NCBI GenBank assembly: GCA_964446585.1
Contig: CAYUPI010000084.1
Span: 1 to 19,984 of the forward strand
Direction: 5' to 3'
Source of the DNA: CAYUPI01 sp964446585
GTDB lineage: Bacteria > Verrucomicrobiota > Verrucomicrobiia > Limisphaerales > UBA8199
Length of the DNA stretch: 19,984 nt
Positions 1 through 7,543 of the stretch are shown here, one piece after another. Within the stretch, counting starts at the first letter, position 1, and each line of letters begins with the position of its first letter. Position numbers and translations under genes: made by a program. The notes beneath the pieces are model-generated. The model saw nothing but the letters and a program-made list of their open reading frames with translations, was not told the origin of the DNA and did not search any database.

Positions 1-1
1 G

Positions 2-1804
2 CCGGGCGAGTGGGGACATTGGACCGGGCGCGGCATGAATTGGAACGACATGTGCGCCGGCTGCCACAATACGCGCCTCCGCAAAAACTACGATCCGCAG
101 TCCGACAGTTACCGCACGACGATGGGGGAAATGAGCGTCGGCTGCGAAGCGTGTCATGGTCCGCTCCGCGCGCATAACGACTGGCAGAATCGGTTCGGCA
201 AGTCCGGCGGGAAAGACCCGACTGTGGCGAAGCTCACGCGGGCGCGAGTGCTGGACAATTGCGGCTTCTGCCACGCGCGCCGCTCGGAGTTGACCGGCGA
301 TTTCAAGCCCGGCGATGATTTCCTCAACGAACACGAGCTGACGATTGTGGATTACTCAGACATCTATTATCCCGACGGCCAGGTCCACGAGGAAGACTAC
401 GAGTACGCGTCGTTCCTCGGCAGCCGGATGCACTTTCGCGGAGTGAGCTGCACGGATTGTCATCAGCCGCACTCTGGCAAGACGCTTCTGCCGGGCAACT
501 GGCTGTGTATGCGCTGTCACAATGGCAGCTACACAAATGCGCCCACGATCGAGCCGGTCACTCACAGCCACCACAAGGTGTTCGGCTACGACCCCTCGGG
601 TGTGCTGACCAATTTCGATCTGCAGATTTATCATCCAAAGGCGCTCAAGGAAACCGGTGGTGAGTGCGTCAATTGTCACATGCCGCAGACGGCCTACATG
701 CAGCGGCACAGGCGGCACGATCATGGTTTCACGATTCCCGATCCGATGCTGAACCAACAGTTCGGTGTGCCCAACGCCTGTAATCGTTGTCACGCCGACA
801 AAGACGTGGCCTGGGCGCGGGACGCGGTCGAGAAATGGTATGGAAATCGTATGGAACGGCCGACGCGCCAGCGCGCGCAGGTGATTGCGCGCGCGCGCAA
901 TGGTGATCAAGCGGTGCGCGAACCATTGCTGGCCATGTTGACCGGTGAAGAGTTGCCTTACTGGCGGGCGGTGGCCGCCGGTTTGATGGAACCGTGGGCG
1001 GCGGATCCGCAGGTGCGTACGGCGTTGCTGCGCAGCCTGGAAGACACGAACGCGCTGGTGCGTTCAAAAACCGCTCATGTGTTTGATGGGCTGGTGGAGC
1101 AGCCCGACGGCGTGGTGCGCGAAGCGTTGCGCCGCTGTCTTGACGATCCGGTGCGCAGTGTTCGCTTGAGCGCGGCCTGGAGTCTGCGCGCTACGTTTGA
1201 CCCCGCGTCTGCCGCCGGGCGCGAACTGGATTATTACCTCAATCATCACGCGGACCAGCCGGTGGGCCAGCTCCAACTTGGCCATTACCTGCTGGCGCGC
1301 CGTAAGCCTGAGGAGGCGCTCACCCACCTGCAACGCGCCGTGCAGTGGGACACGAACTCGGCGCCGGCCCGGCACGAGCTTGCCGTCGTGCTCAGCATGT
1401 TGGGACGGACCCGCGAAGCCATCGAGCATCTCGATGCTGCGTGCAGACTCGAACCGCGCGAGGCCGAGTATCGTTTCAAACTGGGCCTGGCGTGGAACGA
1501 GCTGGGCGATCTGACCCGGACAATCGAGTCCCTGGAACAGGCAGTGCGAATTGCTCCGCGTCATTCCCGCGCACTTTACAATCTGGGCTTGGCGTTCAGC
1601 TCACGCGGTGACACGGAACAGGCACTGGAGATGTTGACCCGCGCCGAGTCCGCTGCACCTGGCGACGCGCACATCCCTTTTGCACGGGCGACTATTTTCG
1701 CCCGACTCGGCCGCCTGGCGGAAGCGCGAGCTGCCGCCGCGCGCGCGCTACAAATCCAACCTGACTTTCCCGACGCGAGCGAACTGCTGCACCAGTTGCG
1801 CTAA
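2..1804 (+). CDS. Multihaem cytochrome c with HEAT and TPR repeats (5' partial)
   Basis: The frame is open to the window edge, so the true start and signal peptide lie outside; the Met at base 35 is internal. Counting from that Met, seven CXXCH haem c motifs are visible at residues 7-11, 37-41, 76-80, 139-143, 158-162, 211-215 and 249-253. Extra His residues (for example 177-180 and 225-230) could be distal ligands. Residues about 285-400 look like HEAT-type helical repeats (REPLLAML, ALLRSLED, EALRRCLDD). Residues about 405-589 hold some five TPR units with the usual A/L/G/Y and P spacing. Such proteins are exported electron carriers; the repeats probably bind a partner protein. Related fusions occur in Verrucomicrobiota and Acidobacteria (family knowledge). 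The redox partner cannot be told from this window. Stop TAA at 1802-1804. Confidence 0.9.
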   Translation, partial: PGEWGHWTGRGMNWNDMCAGCHNTRLRKNYDPQSDSYRTTMGEMSVGCEACHGPLRAHNDWQNRFGKSGGKDPTVAKLTRARVLDNCGFCHARRSELTGDFKPGDDFLNEHELTIVDYSDIYYPDGQVHEEDYEYASFLGSRMHFRGVSCTDCHQPHSGKTLLPGNWLCMRCHNGSYTNAPTIEPVTHSHHKVFGYDPSGVLTNFDLQIYHPKALKETGGECVNCHMPQTAYMQRHRRHDHGFTIPDPMLNQQFGVPNACNRCHADKDVAWARDAVEKWYGNRMERPTRQRAQVIARARNGDQAVREPLLAMLTGEELPYWRAVAAGLMEPWAADPQVRTALLRSLEDTNALVRSKTAHVFDGLVEQPDGVVREALRRCLDDPVRSVRLSAAWSLRATFDPASAAGRELDYYLNHHADQPVGQLQLGHYLLARRKPEEALTHLQRAVQWDTNSAPARHELAVVLSMLGRTREAIEHLDAACRLEPREAEYRFKLGLAWNELGDLTRTIESLEQAVRIAPRHSRALYNLGLAFSSRGDTEQALEMLTRAESAAPGDAHIPFARATIFARLGRLAEARAAAARALQIQPDFPDASELLHQLR

Positions 1805-1867
1805 GCCATGTCCGTGCGGTAGGAAACCACGACAGCTCTCAGCGTGCCAGAGCCGTAGCCAAAGTCC

Positions 1868-1891
1868 TTGAATCGTTGAACCGTTGAGTCG
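1868..1891 (+). repeat. Three tandem 8-bp repeats overlapping a promoter
   Basis: TTGAATCG, TTGAACCG and TTGAGTCG follow each other without a gap. The last copy supplies the -35 element of the promoter call at 1884-1912. They could be an operator or a mobile short repeat; the sequence alone does not decide. Confidence 0.5.
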
Positions 1892-1912
1892 CCAAATTGT
1901 TTCGGCTATATT
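1884..1912 (+). promoter_or_regulatory. Sigma70-like promoter for the EF-hand protein gene
   Basis: TTGAGT (1884-1889), a 17-base spacer and TATATT (1907-1912) match the -35/-10 pattern at 4/6 and 5/6 positions. Transcription would begin near 1919. This makes an apparent TTG start at 1884 impossible for the gene downstream, since that codon is the -35 box itself. Confidence 0.5.
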
Positions 1913-2183
1913 GCGTCCTTACAGAAGATCTGCGCGGCCTGCGCACCTTCGAGAGAGAGTAGTACAAATGAACGCTACCATCGCGCAGGCGGACGAATTC
2001 ATCCAGCAGATCCCAGAATGGCGGGCGCGAGAGGGTTGCCGCAGGACCTCGTTTCTGCTTGCGCCGCGTATCCTTCCCGCTAGCATCGACACGTCAGCGG
2101 AGCCGCAACTAAGTGCGTATTGGTCTATCGATACCGACTCGACCCAATCACTGGACTTCATCACCACCAACCCAAACCAGGCC

Positions 2184-4424
2184 ATGGCACAACCAGGATC
2201 TACGTCGAAACAATGGCGGTTCTTCCGTGCGGGCGGTTTTGACCAGGTAAAGCTCGAGACTGGCGCCGACCTCATGGCGCTCGATCAGTTGGATCTCAAA
2301 CTCTGGGTCGCCCTGGCGTGTCCCGCGTCTGGACTTGAGATTGACAAGGCGACCCTCGCTCTGATTGACACCGACAATGATGGCCGAGTCCGGGCACCGG
2401 AACTGATCGCCGCGGTCAAGTGGGCCGGAAGCTTGCTCCGCAATCCAGACGACTTGCTCAAAGGCACCGCCGCCCTGCCTGTAGGAGCCATCAACGAGAA
2501 CGAGCCGGAAGGCAAAATGATTGCTGCCTTTGCACGCAAAGTTCTTGCAAAGAAAGACACGGACGTCATCACTCTTGAAGAGACAGCGGCCGCCGCTCAA
2601 ACATTGGCCGCCAAACCTTTCAACGGTGATGGCATCGTCCCCGCCGACTCGGCCGAAGACGATGCGACTAAAGCCCTCATCAGCGATGTGATCGCCACAG
2701 TCGGCCCGGAGACTGACGCCAGCGGCAAACCCGGCGTCAGCCAGGCTAAAGTTGACCAGTTTTTCGCGGAAGCAACCGCATATTCAGATTGGTGGAAGAA
2801 AGCCGAGGGGAATGCGGCGGTGTTGCCGCTCGGCCTGGCGACTCCCGCCGCCGCTGCCGCCGTTCAAGCCGCCAAGGCCAAGATAGACGATTTCTTCGCC
2901 CGCTGCCGTCTCGCAGCCTTTGATTCGCGCGCGCTGAATGCGTTGAATCGCGAGGAAAAGGAATTCCTCGCCCTGGCGGCCAAAGACCTCACCATCTCTG
3001 CGCCGGAGATCGCCTGCCTCCCGCTCGCTCGAGTGGCTGCCGGAGCCTCCGTGCCGCTGGGTGACGGTGTTAATCCCGCCTGGGCCGGTGTCGTCGCCGC
3101 GCTAAAAACCGATGCCGTCAAGCCACTGCTCGGAGATAAATCGTCCCTCAGCGAAGCGGATTGGACGACCCTGCTAGCCAAATTTGCCCCGTATGATGCC
3201 TGGTCCGCCACCAAGGCCGGTGGCACGGTCGAGAAAATCGGACTCAAGCGCATTCGCGAGATCCTCGCTGGAAAGGGCAAAGAAACGCTCACCGCCCTGG
3301 TCGCGAAAGACAAAGCCGAGGAAGGCATCGCCAAGGCTGTGATCGGCCTCAACCGCCTGGTGCGTTACCATCGTGACCTGGGCCTGTTGTGCCGGAACTT
3401 CGTTTCCTTTCGGGATTTCTACGGTCGGAAGGACAAGGCGATTTTCCAGGCCGGAACGCTGTACCTCGACCAGCGGAGCTGTGATCTGTGCCTGACGGTG
3501 GAAGATGCTGGCAAACACGCCGCCATGGCCGGGCTCGCAGGGACGTACCTCGCGTACTGCGACTGCTACCGCAAAGGCTCCAGTGAAAAAATGCAGATCG
3601 TCGCGGCCTTTACTGGGGGCGACTCCGATAACCTCATGGTCGGCCGGAACGGCATCTTCTTTGACCGCAAGGGCCGCGACTGGGACGCGACCATCTCCAA
3701 GATCATTGACAACCCGATCAGCATCCACCAGGCGTTCTTTGCGCCCTACAAGAGACTCGTGCGCATGGTCGAGGAACAAGTGGCCAAACGCGCTGCCGCC
3801 GCGGATGCGGCCGCCAGCGCGAACCTGGCCGCCACCTCCCAAACCGTCATCAGCGGACAGCCGCCTGCTCCTGCTCCCGCTCTCCCGCCGACGACGCCAC
3901 CCAAACAGAAAGTGGACACCGGAACGCTCGCCGCCATCGGCCTGGTGTTAACGACCTTACTGGCCGCGCTGGGCGGCATTTTTGGCCGCATCGCCGGCTT
4001 GCCCTGGTGGCAGATTCCCCTGGCTCTGTTGGCCCTGGTTGTGGCCATCTCCACACCCTCCATCATCATGGCCTATCTCAAGCTGCGCCAGCGCAACCTC
4101 GGGCCGATCCTCGACGCCAACGGCTGGGCCATCAATGCCAAAGCCAAAATGAATGTTCCGTTCGGCGCTTCCCTCACCGCGGTGGCGGCTTTGCCCCCCG
4201 GCTCCCCGCGCGACCTGGTCGATCCCTTTGCCGAAAAGAAAAGTCCTTGGCCAAAGGTGATTGTCGTTGTCATCCTGCTGGTGATCGTCGTCGCGGTGCT
4301 CAACAAGTTGGGTTTCATCAACGATTGGACCAACGGGCGCTTGGGCCAGCCAAGGCCGCCCCAAGCTGAGAAGTCAACGCCAGCGACCGCGCCGGCGGCG
4401 GCTGCCAAACCTGCAGCGCAATAG
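2184..4424 (+). CDS. EF-hand domain protein with C-terminal membrane helices
   Basis: This is a 746-aa protein of unknown function. Near the N-terminus (residues 62-73) is a complete EF-hand loop, D-x-D-x-D-G with V at position 8 and E at 12, so calcium binding is likely. A second, weaker DG-type loop is near residues 146-158. The middle is Ala/Lys-rich and probably helical. A Pro-rich linker (about 556-575) leads to two hydrophobic helices (about 581-600 and 609-632) and a third (about 688-705), with a Pro/Ala-rich tail. The start was set at 2184 because the conserved-looking part begins with WRFFRAGGFDQ at residue 11. The frame stays open upstream, and ATG 1968 behind GAGAGAG is a real alternative adding 72 residues. 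Starting at 2184 leaves a leader of about 265 nt from the predicted promoter, which keeps the alternative alive. Confidence 0.75.
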   Translation: MAQPGSTSKQWRFFRAGGFDQVKLETGADLMALDQLDLKLWVALACPASGLEIDKATLALIDTDNDGRVRAPELIAAVKWAGSLLRNPDDLLKGTAALPVGAINENEPEGKMIAAFARKVLAKKDTDVITLEETAAAAQTLAAKPFNGDGIVPADSAEDDATKALISDVIATVGPETDASGKPGVSQAKVDQFFAEATAYSDWWKKAEGNAAVLPLGLATPAAAAAVQAAKAKIDDFFARCRLAAFDSRALNALNREEKEFLALAAKDLTISAPEIACLPLARVAAGASVPLGDGVNPAWAGVVAALKTDAVKPLLGDKSSLSEADWTTLLAKFAPYDAWSATKAGGTVEKIGLKRIREILAGKGKETLTALVAKDKAEEGIAKAVIGLNRLVRYHRDLGLLCRNFVSFRDFYGRKDKAIFQAGTLYLDQRSCDLCLTVEDAGKHAAMAGLAGTYLAYCDCYRKGSSEKMQIVAAFTGGDSDNLMVGRNGIFFDRKGRDWDATISKIIDNPISIHQAFFAPYKRLVRMVEEQVAKRAAAADAAASANLAATSQTVISGQPPAPAPALPPTTPPKQKVDTGTLAAIGLVLTTLLAALGGIFGRIAGLPWWQIPLALLALVVAISTPSIIMAYLKLRQRNLGPILDANGWAINAKAKMNVPFGASLTAVAALPPGSPRDLVDPFAEKKSPWPKVIVVVILLVIVVAVLNKLGFINDWTNGRLGQPRPPQAEKSTPATAPAAAAKPAAQ

Positions 4425-4839
4425 CTCGCGGACAAAATCCGCCTGTCTCTCGATGCGGTAAGAAGTAGCGGTCCAATCGCTACCTGCGAATCTGCTCCTC
4501 TGTGAGCCGAAGCAGCTCTTCCTTGCGGCGGGTGTTGAGCAAGTTGAACTTCACCACAGGGGGCACGATATCCCCAGCCTTTCCCCGGAATGCGCAAGAT
4601 GCCGCTTGTGTTCTCGAACGAGGGAGCTACCATGAGCCGTCACTCCCGGCAGTTAGCGCCTCTCTGACTTTGTGAATTTTCTGATGGGGGTTTGCTTTTG
4701 TAATTATGGCCACGGATGAATCGGCATTGACAGCGCCAAGGGCGCTGAACGGGTCCACTCTGCATGGAGTGGTGCTCCGGGCGGAAATGGCGCCTGAGGA
4801 TGGAGGGGATGCGCGGATACAGATGGCGGGAGGGCAGTG
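4425..4839. other. Intergenic stretch with two hairpins and a minus-strand ORF remnant
   Basis: No plus-strand gene fits here. Small inverted repeats lie at 4428-4442 (5 bp, loop CAAAA), 4731-4747 (CAGCGCC, loop AAG, perfect 7 bp) and 4755-4772 (CCACTC/GAGTGG, 6-base loop). The last two sit 70-110 bases before the next start and may act in its leader. On the minus strand, 4480-4633 reads like a small coding region with one extra base (listed separately), and codons just before it (4627 to about 4750, minus) also look protein-like. It may hold the remains of a decayed gene. Confidence 0.4.
4480..4633 (-). pseudogene. Possible small ORF with a one-base frameshift
   Basis: From ATG 4633 with GGGAG eight bases upstream, the frame reads MVAPSFENTSGILRIPGKGW. 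Then, if one base is dropped from the G run near 4581-4585, it continues IVPPVVKFNLLNTRRKEELL and RLTEEQIRR to a TAG at 4482-4480, about 50 aa in all. The second half is hydrophilic and helical and looks much more like protein than the frame that stays open. I do not recognise a family. It could be a gene fragment, a small protein hit by an assembly error, or chance. Confidence 0.3.
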
Positions 4840-5235
4840 ATGCATGTGCCCAAGCGCAATCAGCGGCAGGAATATCGACTGAAGCAGCGGGAGCGGATCG
4901 AGGCTTCTCCGCTGATGACGCAGAAGTTTCCAGCGCTGAAGGCATTGAAGGTGACTCTGAAGTTTTTCGATGCCACGGGGACGACGCAGAACGGGGAGAT
5001 GAAGTGCAAGTTAAATGTAGAGCACGCGAGGTCGGCACTGTGGTTCACGTGCCCAGGAGTGGAGTGTTTGGGTGGGGATTTTGATTTGAGCGGGCCTTTG
5101 GCGGAAGCGGTGGCTCGGAGACAAAAGGTGGCAAGTGGTGAATTATGCTGCCCAGGGACAAGGAAACGGGGCGACCGGGAACGGTCGGCCTGCCAAACGC
5201 TGCTGCGATTTAAGCTGATTTTGGATTATGACTGA
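4840..5235 (+). CDS. Cys-rich conserved hypothetical protein upstream of rpsU
   Basis: The product is 131 aa with a basic N-terminus (NQRQEYRLKQRERI) and a beta-rich core. Cysteines at 56, 71, 76, 103, 104 and 118 (a C-x4-C pair, a CC pair and a lone Cys) suggest a small metal-binding or zinc-ribbon-like fold. The pattern CPGVECLGGDFDLS is what I would expect to be the conserved heart. The start is ATG 4840, with GGGAGGG at 4828-4834 and a 5-base spacer; GTG 4837 just before it is too close to that site. The last 8 bases overlap rpsU, so the two are probably translated together, which hints at a role near the ribosome or RNA. Function unknown. Confidence 0.7.
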   Translation: MHVPKRNQRQEYRLKQRERIEASPLMTQKFPALKALKVTLKFFDATGTTQNGEMKCKLNVEHARSALWFTCPGVECLGGDFDLSGPLAEAVARRQKVASGELCCPGTRKRGDRERSACQTLLRFKLILDYD

Positions 5236-5425
5236 AGTGAAGTTGAGAAAAGGCGAGCCGGTGGAGAGGGCGATCCGACGGCTCAAAAGGAAACTCGACC
5301 GCGAGCAGACGTTGCAGCAGTTCCGTCTGCATCGCCGGTTCGAAAAGCCGAGCGCCCGGAAGCGGCGAAAGGAGAAGGCGGCGCGCTTTTCGGCAATGCT
5401 TAAGGCACGTTATGCCGAGGAATGA
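5228..5425 (+). CDS. rpsU: 30S ribosomal protein bS21
   Basis: The product is 65 aa, basic, and matches the bS21 pattern throughout: MTEVKLRKGEPVERAIRRL at the start, then the FEKPSARKRRKEKAAR block. bS21 is a small-subunit protein near the anti-Shine-Dalgarno region and aids initiation. It starts inside the end of the preceding gene (8-base overlap), so translation is likely coupled. No convincing terminator was seen in the 100 bases before the convergent RRM gene; only a 5-bp GCGGC/GCCGC pair with a long loop lies there. Confidence 0.92.
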   Translation: MTEVKLRKGEPVERAIRRLKRKLDREQTLQQFRLHRRFEKPSARKRRKEKAARFSAMLKARYAEE

Positions 5426-5526
5426 GTGCTAAATCTGGGATCAGGCGGCATAACCGCGCATTGTGGCCGCTTGTGACACAATCGCCAGGACTGCCCGACC
5501 GAGTCCCACCACGAACGGCGTCGAAC

Positions 5527-5867
5527 TCAGTAACGGTCTCGACGACCGCCGCGGTGTCCGCCGCGGCCACCACCGCCACCATATCCATGCCGGCCGCCAC
5601 CGCCGCCGCCCGAGCGCTCTTCGCGTGGCCGGGCGATATTGACGTTCAGCGCACGCCCTCCCAGTTCCTTCCCGTTCAAGGCGTCAATGGCCTTCTGCGC
5701 CTCTTCAGGCGAACTCATTGTTACGAAGGCGAAGCCGCGCGGGCGGCCACTGACCCGGTCGGTCACAAGGTTGGCTTCAACGACAGTGCCGTGGGCGGCG
5801 AAGCGTCCTGCAAGTCGTTTTCGCTGACACTGAAGTCGAGGTTCCCGACGAATAATTTGGTGCTCAT
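5527..5867 (-). pseudogene. Glycine-rich RNA-binding (RRM) protein, frameshifted
   Basis: From ATG 5867 the frame reads MSTKLFVGNLDFSVSENDLQ and stops after 34 codons at a TGA. If one T is restored in the run at about 5801-5803 (minus-strand GCTTCGCC to GCTTTCGCC), the frame joins the rest without a break and gives a 113-aa protein. It then has both RRM signatures, RNP2 (LFVGNL, residues 5-10) and RNP1 (RGFAFVTM, 44-51), followed by a Gly/Arg-rich tail (86-113). These proteins are single-stranded RNA binders, often cold-induced, in cyanobacteria and many Gram-negatives. An alternative is a short protein from GTG 5766 lacking half the RRM, which is unlikely to fold. The lesion may be a sequencing error. 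Confidence 0.85.
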
Positions 5868-6504
5868 AGTTTCGTAAACGGTTTCAGACAGTTTCGCGCT
5901 CGCCAGCCTGCTCCCGCGGTCGGGGCTGAAATCATCAGTGAGCCGAGTTCACCTGAATTTTCCATGGCATGGAAGTGAAAAACTATCAAGAGCCAACCGA
6001 GTGTGAGGGGATTCGGCGCAATAGCAAGGCACGAACGGCACAGTGTCTGAGGCTTGCGCCAAAATCGGTTTGGTGCAGAGCCAGGGGCCCCGTCCGACGG
6101 AATAATGTTCGATCACCGCTTGCTCCGTTCAGCGGACGGGAATCTAATGATTAGCAAGAACATTCGGAATGGGCTATTGTGCCATAATATCCCTAGTCCA
6201 TCAATTCAGCCCGACAATCTACAGAGTGCCACGATGTCTCATGCTAGTTCTGACAGCTATGCGGAAATGGCGCAATTGCAGTATGCTGCTAGGTTTATGA
6301 ATTATCTTAATATATTTAATCACAGTCACTTGCATATTATGCTGGGCCGTGAAATGCGGTGGCATGGGTCCTGATAGGCATGGTATTGCGCTTGGATTGT
6401 TTGCGCCACAGGGCACTCGAAACGAGCCGAGTTAGCCGCCGGGTCGCGTGAGGCGGAGAGGCCTGGAGGGCTCAAAGAGCTTCCGCCACGAGAAGGATAG
6501 AAAA
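5868..6504. other. Long gene-poor gap with an AT-rich block
   Basis: Between the divergent RRM and Hsp20 genes lie 637 bases. The first part (5868 to about 6130) shows no clear coding signal. From about 6140 to 6345 base composition turns AT-rich, unlike the rest of the window, and contains a possible 46-aa ORF (6234-6374). Promoters for both flanking genes must be here, but I see no box pair I would defend. Confidence 0.5.
6234..6374 (+). CDS. Possible 46-aa Met/His-rich small protein
   Basis: ATG 6234 to TGA 6374 encodes 46 residues rich in Met, His and Tyr (MSHASSDSYAEMAQLQYAAR, then FMNYLNIFNHSHLHIMLGRE). The codons are AT-rich at third positions, unlike all neighbours. There is no good ribosome site and no family I recognise. 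It may be acquired DNA or simply non-coding AT-rich sequence. Confidence 0.2.
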   Translation: MSHASSDSYAEMAQLQYAARFMNYLNIFNHSHLHIMLGREMRWHGS

Positions 6505-6966
6505 ATGAGTACATTGATACGATGGAACCCGTTGAAAGAGATGGAAGATTTGCAGAGGCGGTTGTCTTCGGTTTTTGGCCTGGCACCGCTTCGGGGATAC
6601 GCACTGACCACGGATGAGCAGAACGGTACGCTGGCGGAATGGGCGCCGGCTGCGGACGTCATCGAAGATGACAAGGAATACCTGATCAAAGTAGAGTTGC
6701 CTGAAGTCCACAAGGATGACGTGAATGTCACCGTGGAGAACAACACTCTGACAATCACTGGCGAACGTAAGGCCGAGAAGGAAGAGAAGAACCGAAAGTA
6801 TCATCGGTCCGAGCGCTGCTATGGCAAGTTCGAGCGCAGCTTCAGCGTTCCGTCGGACGCCGACGAAGCCAAGGTGAACGCCGAGTTCAAGGACGGAGTG
6901 CTGCGGGTGCACCTGGCCAAAAGCGAGAAGGCCCTCCCGAAGCAGATCGAAGTGAAAGCTGGCTAA
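6505..6966 (+). CDS. Hsp20/alpha-crystallin small heat shock protein
   Basis: The product is 153 aa, the usual length. The N-terminal arm (1-45) begins with MSTLIRWNPLKEMEDLQRRL, typical of class A bacterial sHsps. The alpha-crystallin domain spans about 46-140, with the GVLRV motif at 131-135. The tail has an I-x-V motif (I148-V150) used to dock dimers into oligomers. It is an ATP-independent holdase that keeps unfolding proteins soluble in the cytoplasm. ATG 6505 was chosen because AGAAGGA (6491-6497) sits at good spacing and the family N-terminus begins here; the frame is open 19 codons further up. It appears to be a single-gene unit ending in strong hairpins. No clean CIRCE element or sigma32 promoter was found. 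Confidence 0.92.
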   Translation: MSTLIRWNPLKEMEDLQRRLSSVFGLAPLRGYALTTDEQNGTLAEWAPAADVIEDDKEYLIKVELPEVHKDDVNVTVENNTLTITGERKAEKEEKNRKYHRSERCYGKFERSFSVPSDADEAKVNAEFKDGVLRVHLAKSEKALPKQIEVKAG

Positions 6967-6973
6967 TCCAGCT

Positions 6974-7022
6974 CGCGGCAGGCCCGAATGCTTTCGACGA
7001 AAGCTTTCGGGGTCCTGCCGCG
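6974..7022 (+). terminator. 49-nt near-perfect hairpin after hsp20
   Basis: CGCGGCAGG (6974-6982) pairs with CCTGCCGCG (7014-7022), CCCGAA (6983-6988) with TTCGGG (7006-7011), and GCTTTC (6990-6995) with GAAAGC (6999-7004). That is 21 pairs with a 2-base bulge and a GAC loop. It starts 8 bases after the hsp20 stop. There is no U-run, so it may be a 3' stabiliser or a non-canonical terminator. Confidence 0.6.
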
Positions 7023-7027
7023 GGGAC

Positions 7028-7072
7028 GGGCCGATTCGGGGAATTTGGCCGATTTCCGGGCAAATTCGGCCC
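7028..7072 (+). repeat. Second bulged hairpin downstream of hsp20
   Basis: GGGCCG (7028-7033) pairs with CGGCCC (7067-7072), and inside it AATTTG (7042-7047) pairs with CAAATT (7061-7066). A bulge lies on the left arm. It follows the 49-nt hairpin by 5 bases, so the two would form a tandem structure at the hsp20 3' end or in a leader of the next small gene. Confidence 0.45.
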
Positions 7073-7098
7073 GAAAGGATTTTCAGAAATATTTTACC

Positions 7099-7117
7099 TT
7101 GGACAGCGGATGTCCAA
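7099..7117 (+). promoter_or_regulatory. Perfect 7-bp inverted repeat, possible operator
   Basis: TTGGACA, five bases GCGGA, then TGTCCAA form a 19-bp perfect inverted repeat 40 bases before the 64-aa ORF. The size and spacing suit a dimeric repressor site or a small RNA hairpin. No nearby regulator explains it. Confidence 0.4.
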
Positions 7118-7156
7118 CCGACCGGCGCACAATGGGCGCAAAAAGAAAGGTAAAAT

Positions 7157-7351
7157 ATGATAAATACGCAGTTGGAATTGGGATTCGTGAGCGCTGGTCA
7201 GCCGTTCGTTGTCACTCGACGCCAGAAGAGACAGAGCCGGGCGAACTGGTGGTTTGAGCGAATGCGGCAAGTGGTGGATCGCGCGTTTGATTGGCAACCG
7301 GCGCCTCCAGCGCGCCCGGAGCAGATTTGGTTGGAGACGGGCAGCCGGTGA
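7157..7351 (+). CDS. Small basic/aromatic hypothetical protein
   Basis: The 64-aa product begins MINTQLELGFVSAGQPFVV. It contains a basic stretch RRQKRQSRANWWFERMRQVV and then a Pro-rich tail with Trp residues. AAAGG at 7146-7150 lies 6 bases before the ATG. The Arg-rich helix with a WWF core recalls short hypothetical proteins I associate with Verrucomicrobiota, but I cannot name a family. It stands alone between the hsp20 hairpins and the converging 3' end of the Ehr operon. Confidence 0.55.
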   Translation: MINTQLELGFVSAGQPFVVTRRQKRQSRANWWFERMRQVVDRAFDWQPAPPARPEQIWLETGSR

Positions 7352-7543
7352 CCCGCAACCAGTCAGCGATGCCTGGGCGCTTGCTGCTTCCACGGCCTGG
7401 GAGTCAATGCGTCACTTCGGAATGTGCTGCGGGTTGGAACTCTTCACCGGAATAGCCCACAGATCGCCTAGTCTGGGTGCAGACCATGGACCCGCCCATT
7501 GGACTGCCCTTGGTTTTCGGCCTTCGCTTTTCGGATCTCTTCT

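Noticed and set aside
1884..2183. EF-hand protein starting at TTG 1884
   Set aside because: That codon is part of the likely -35 box and the N-terminal 100 residues have no conserved look.
4727..4755. TTGACA as a -35 box for the rpsU pair
   Set aside because: No acceptable -10 hexamer at 16-18 bases; the TTGACA is shared with the stem of a hairpin.
4764..5084. Alternative 106-aa frame over the Cys-rich protein
   Set aside because: The frame at 4840 has a better ribosome site, a protein-like composition and couples to rpsU.
5422..5877. Plus-strand 151-aa open frame
   Set aside because: It is the antisense of the RRM gene; the minus strand has clear RNP1 and RNP2 motifs and a Gly-rich tail.
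6413..6434. CIRCE-like element upstream of hsp20
   Set aside because: GCACTC and GAGT match only parts of the two arms and the spacer is 10, not 9.
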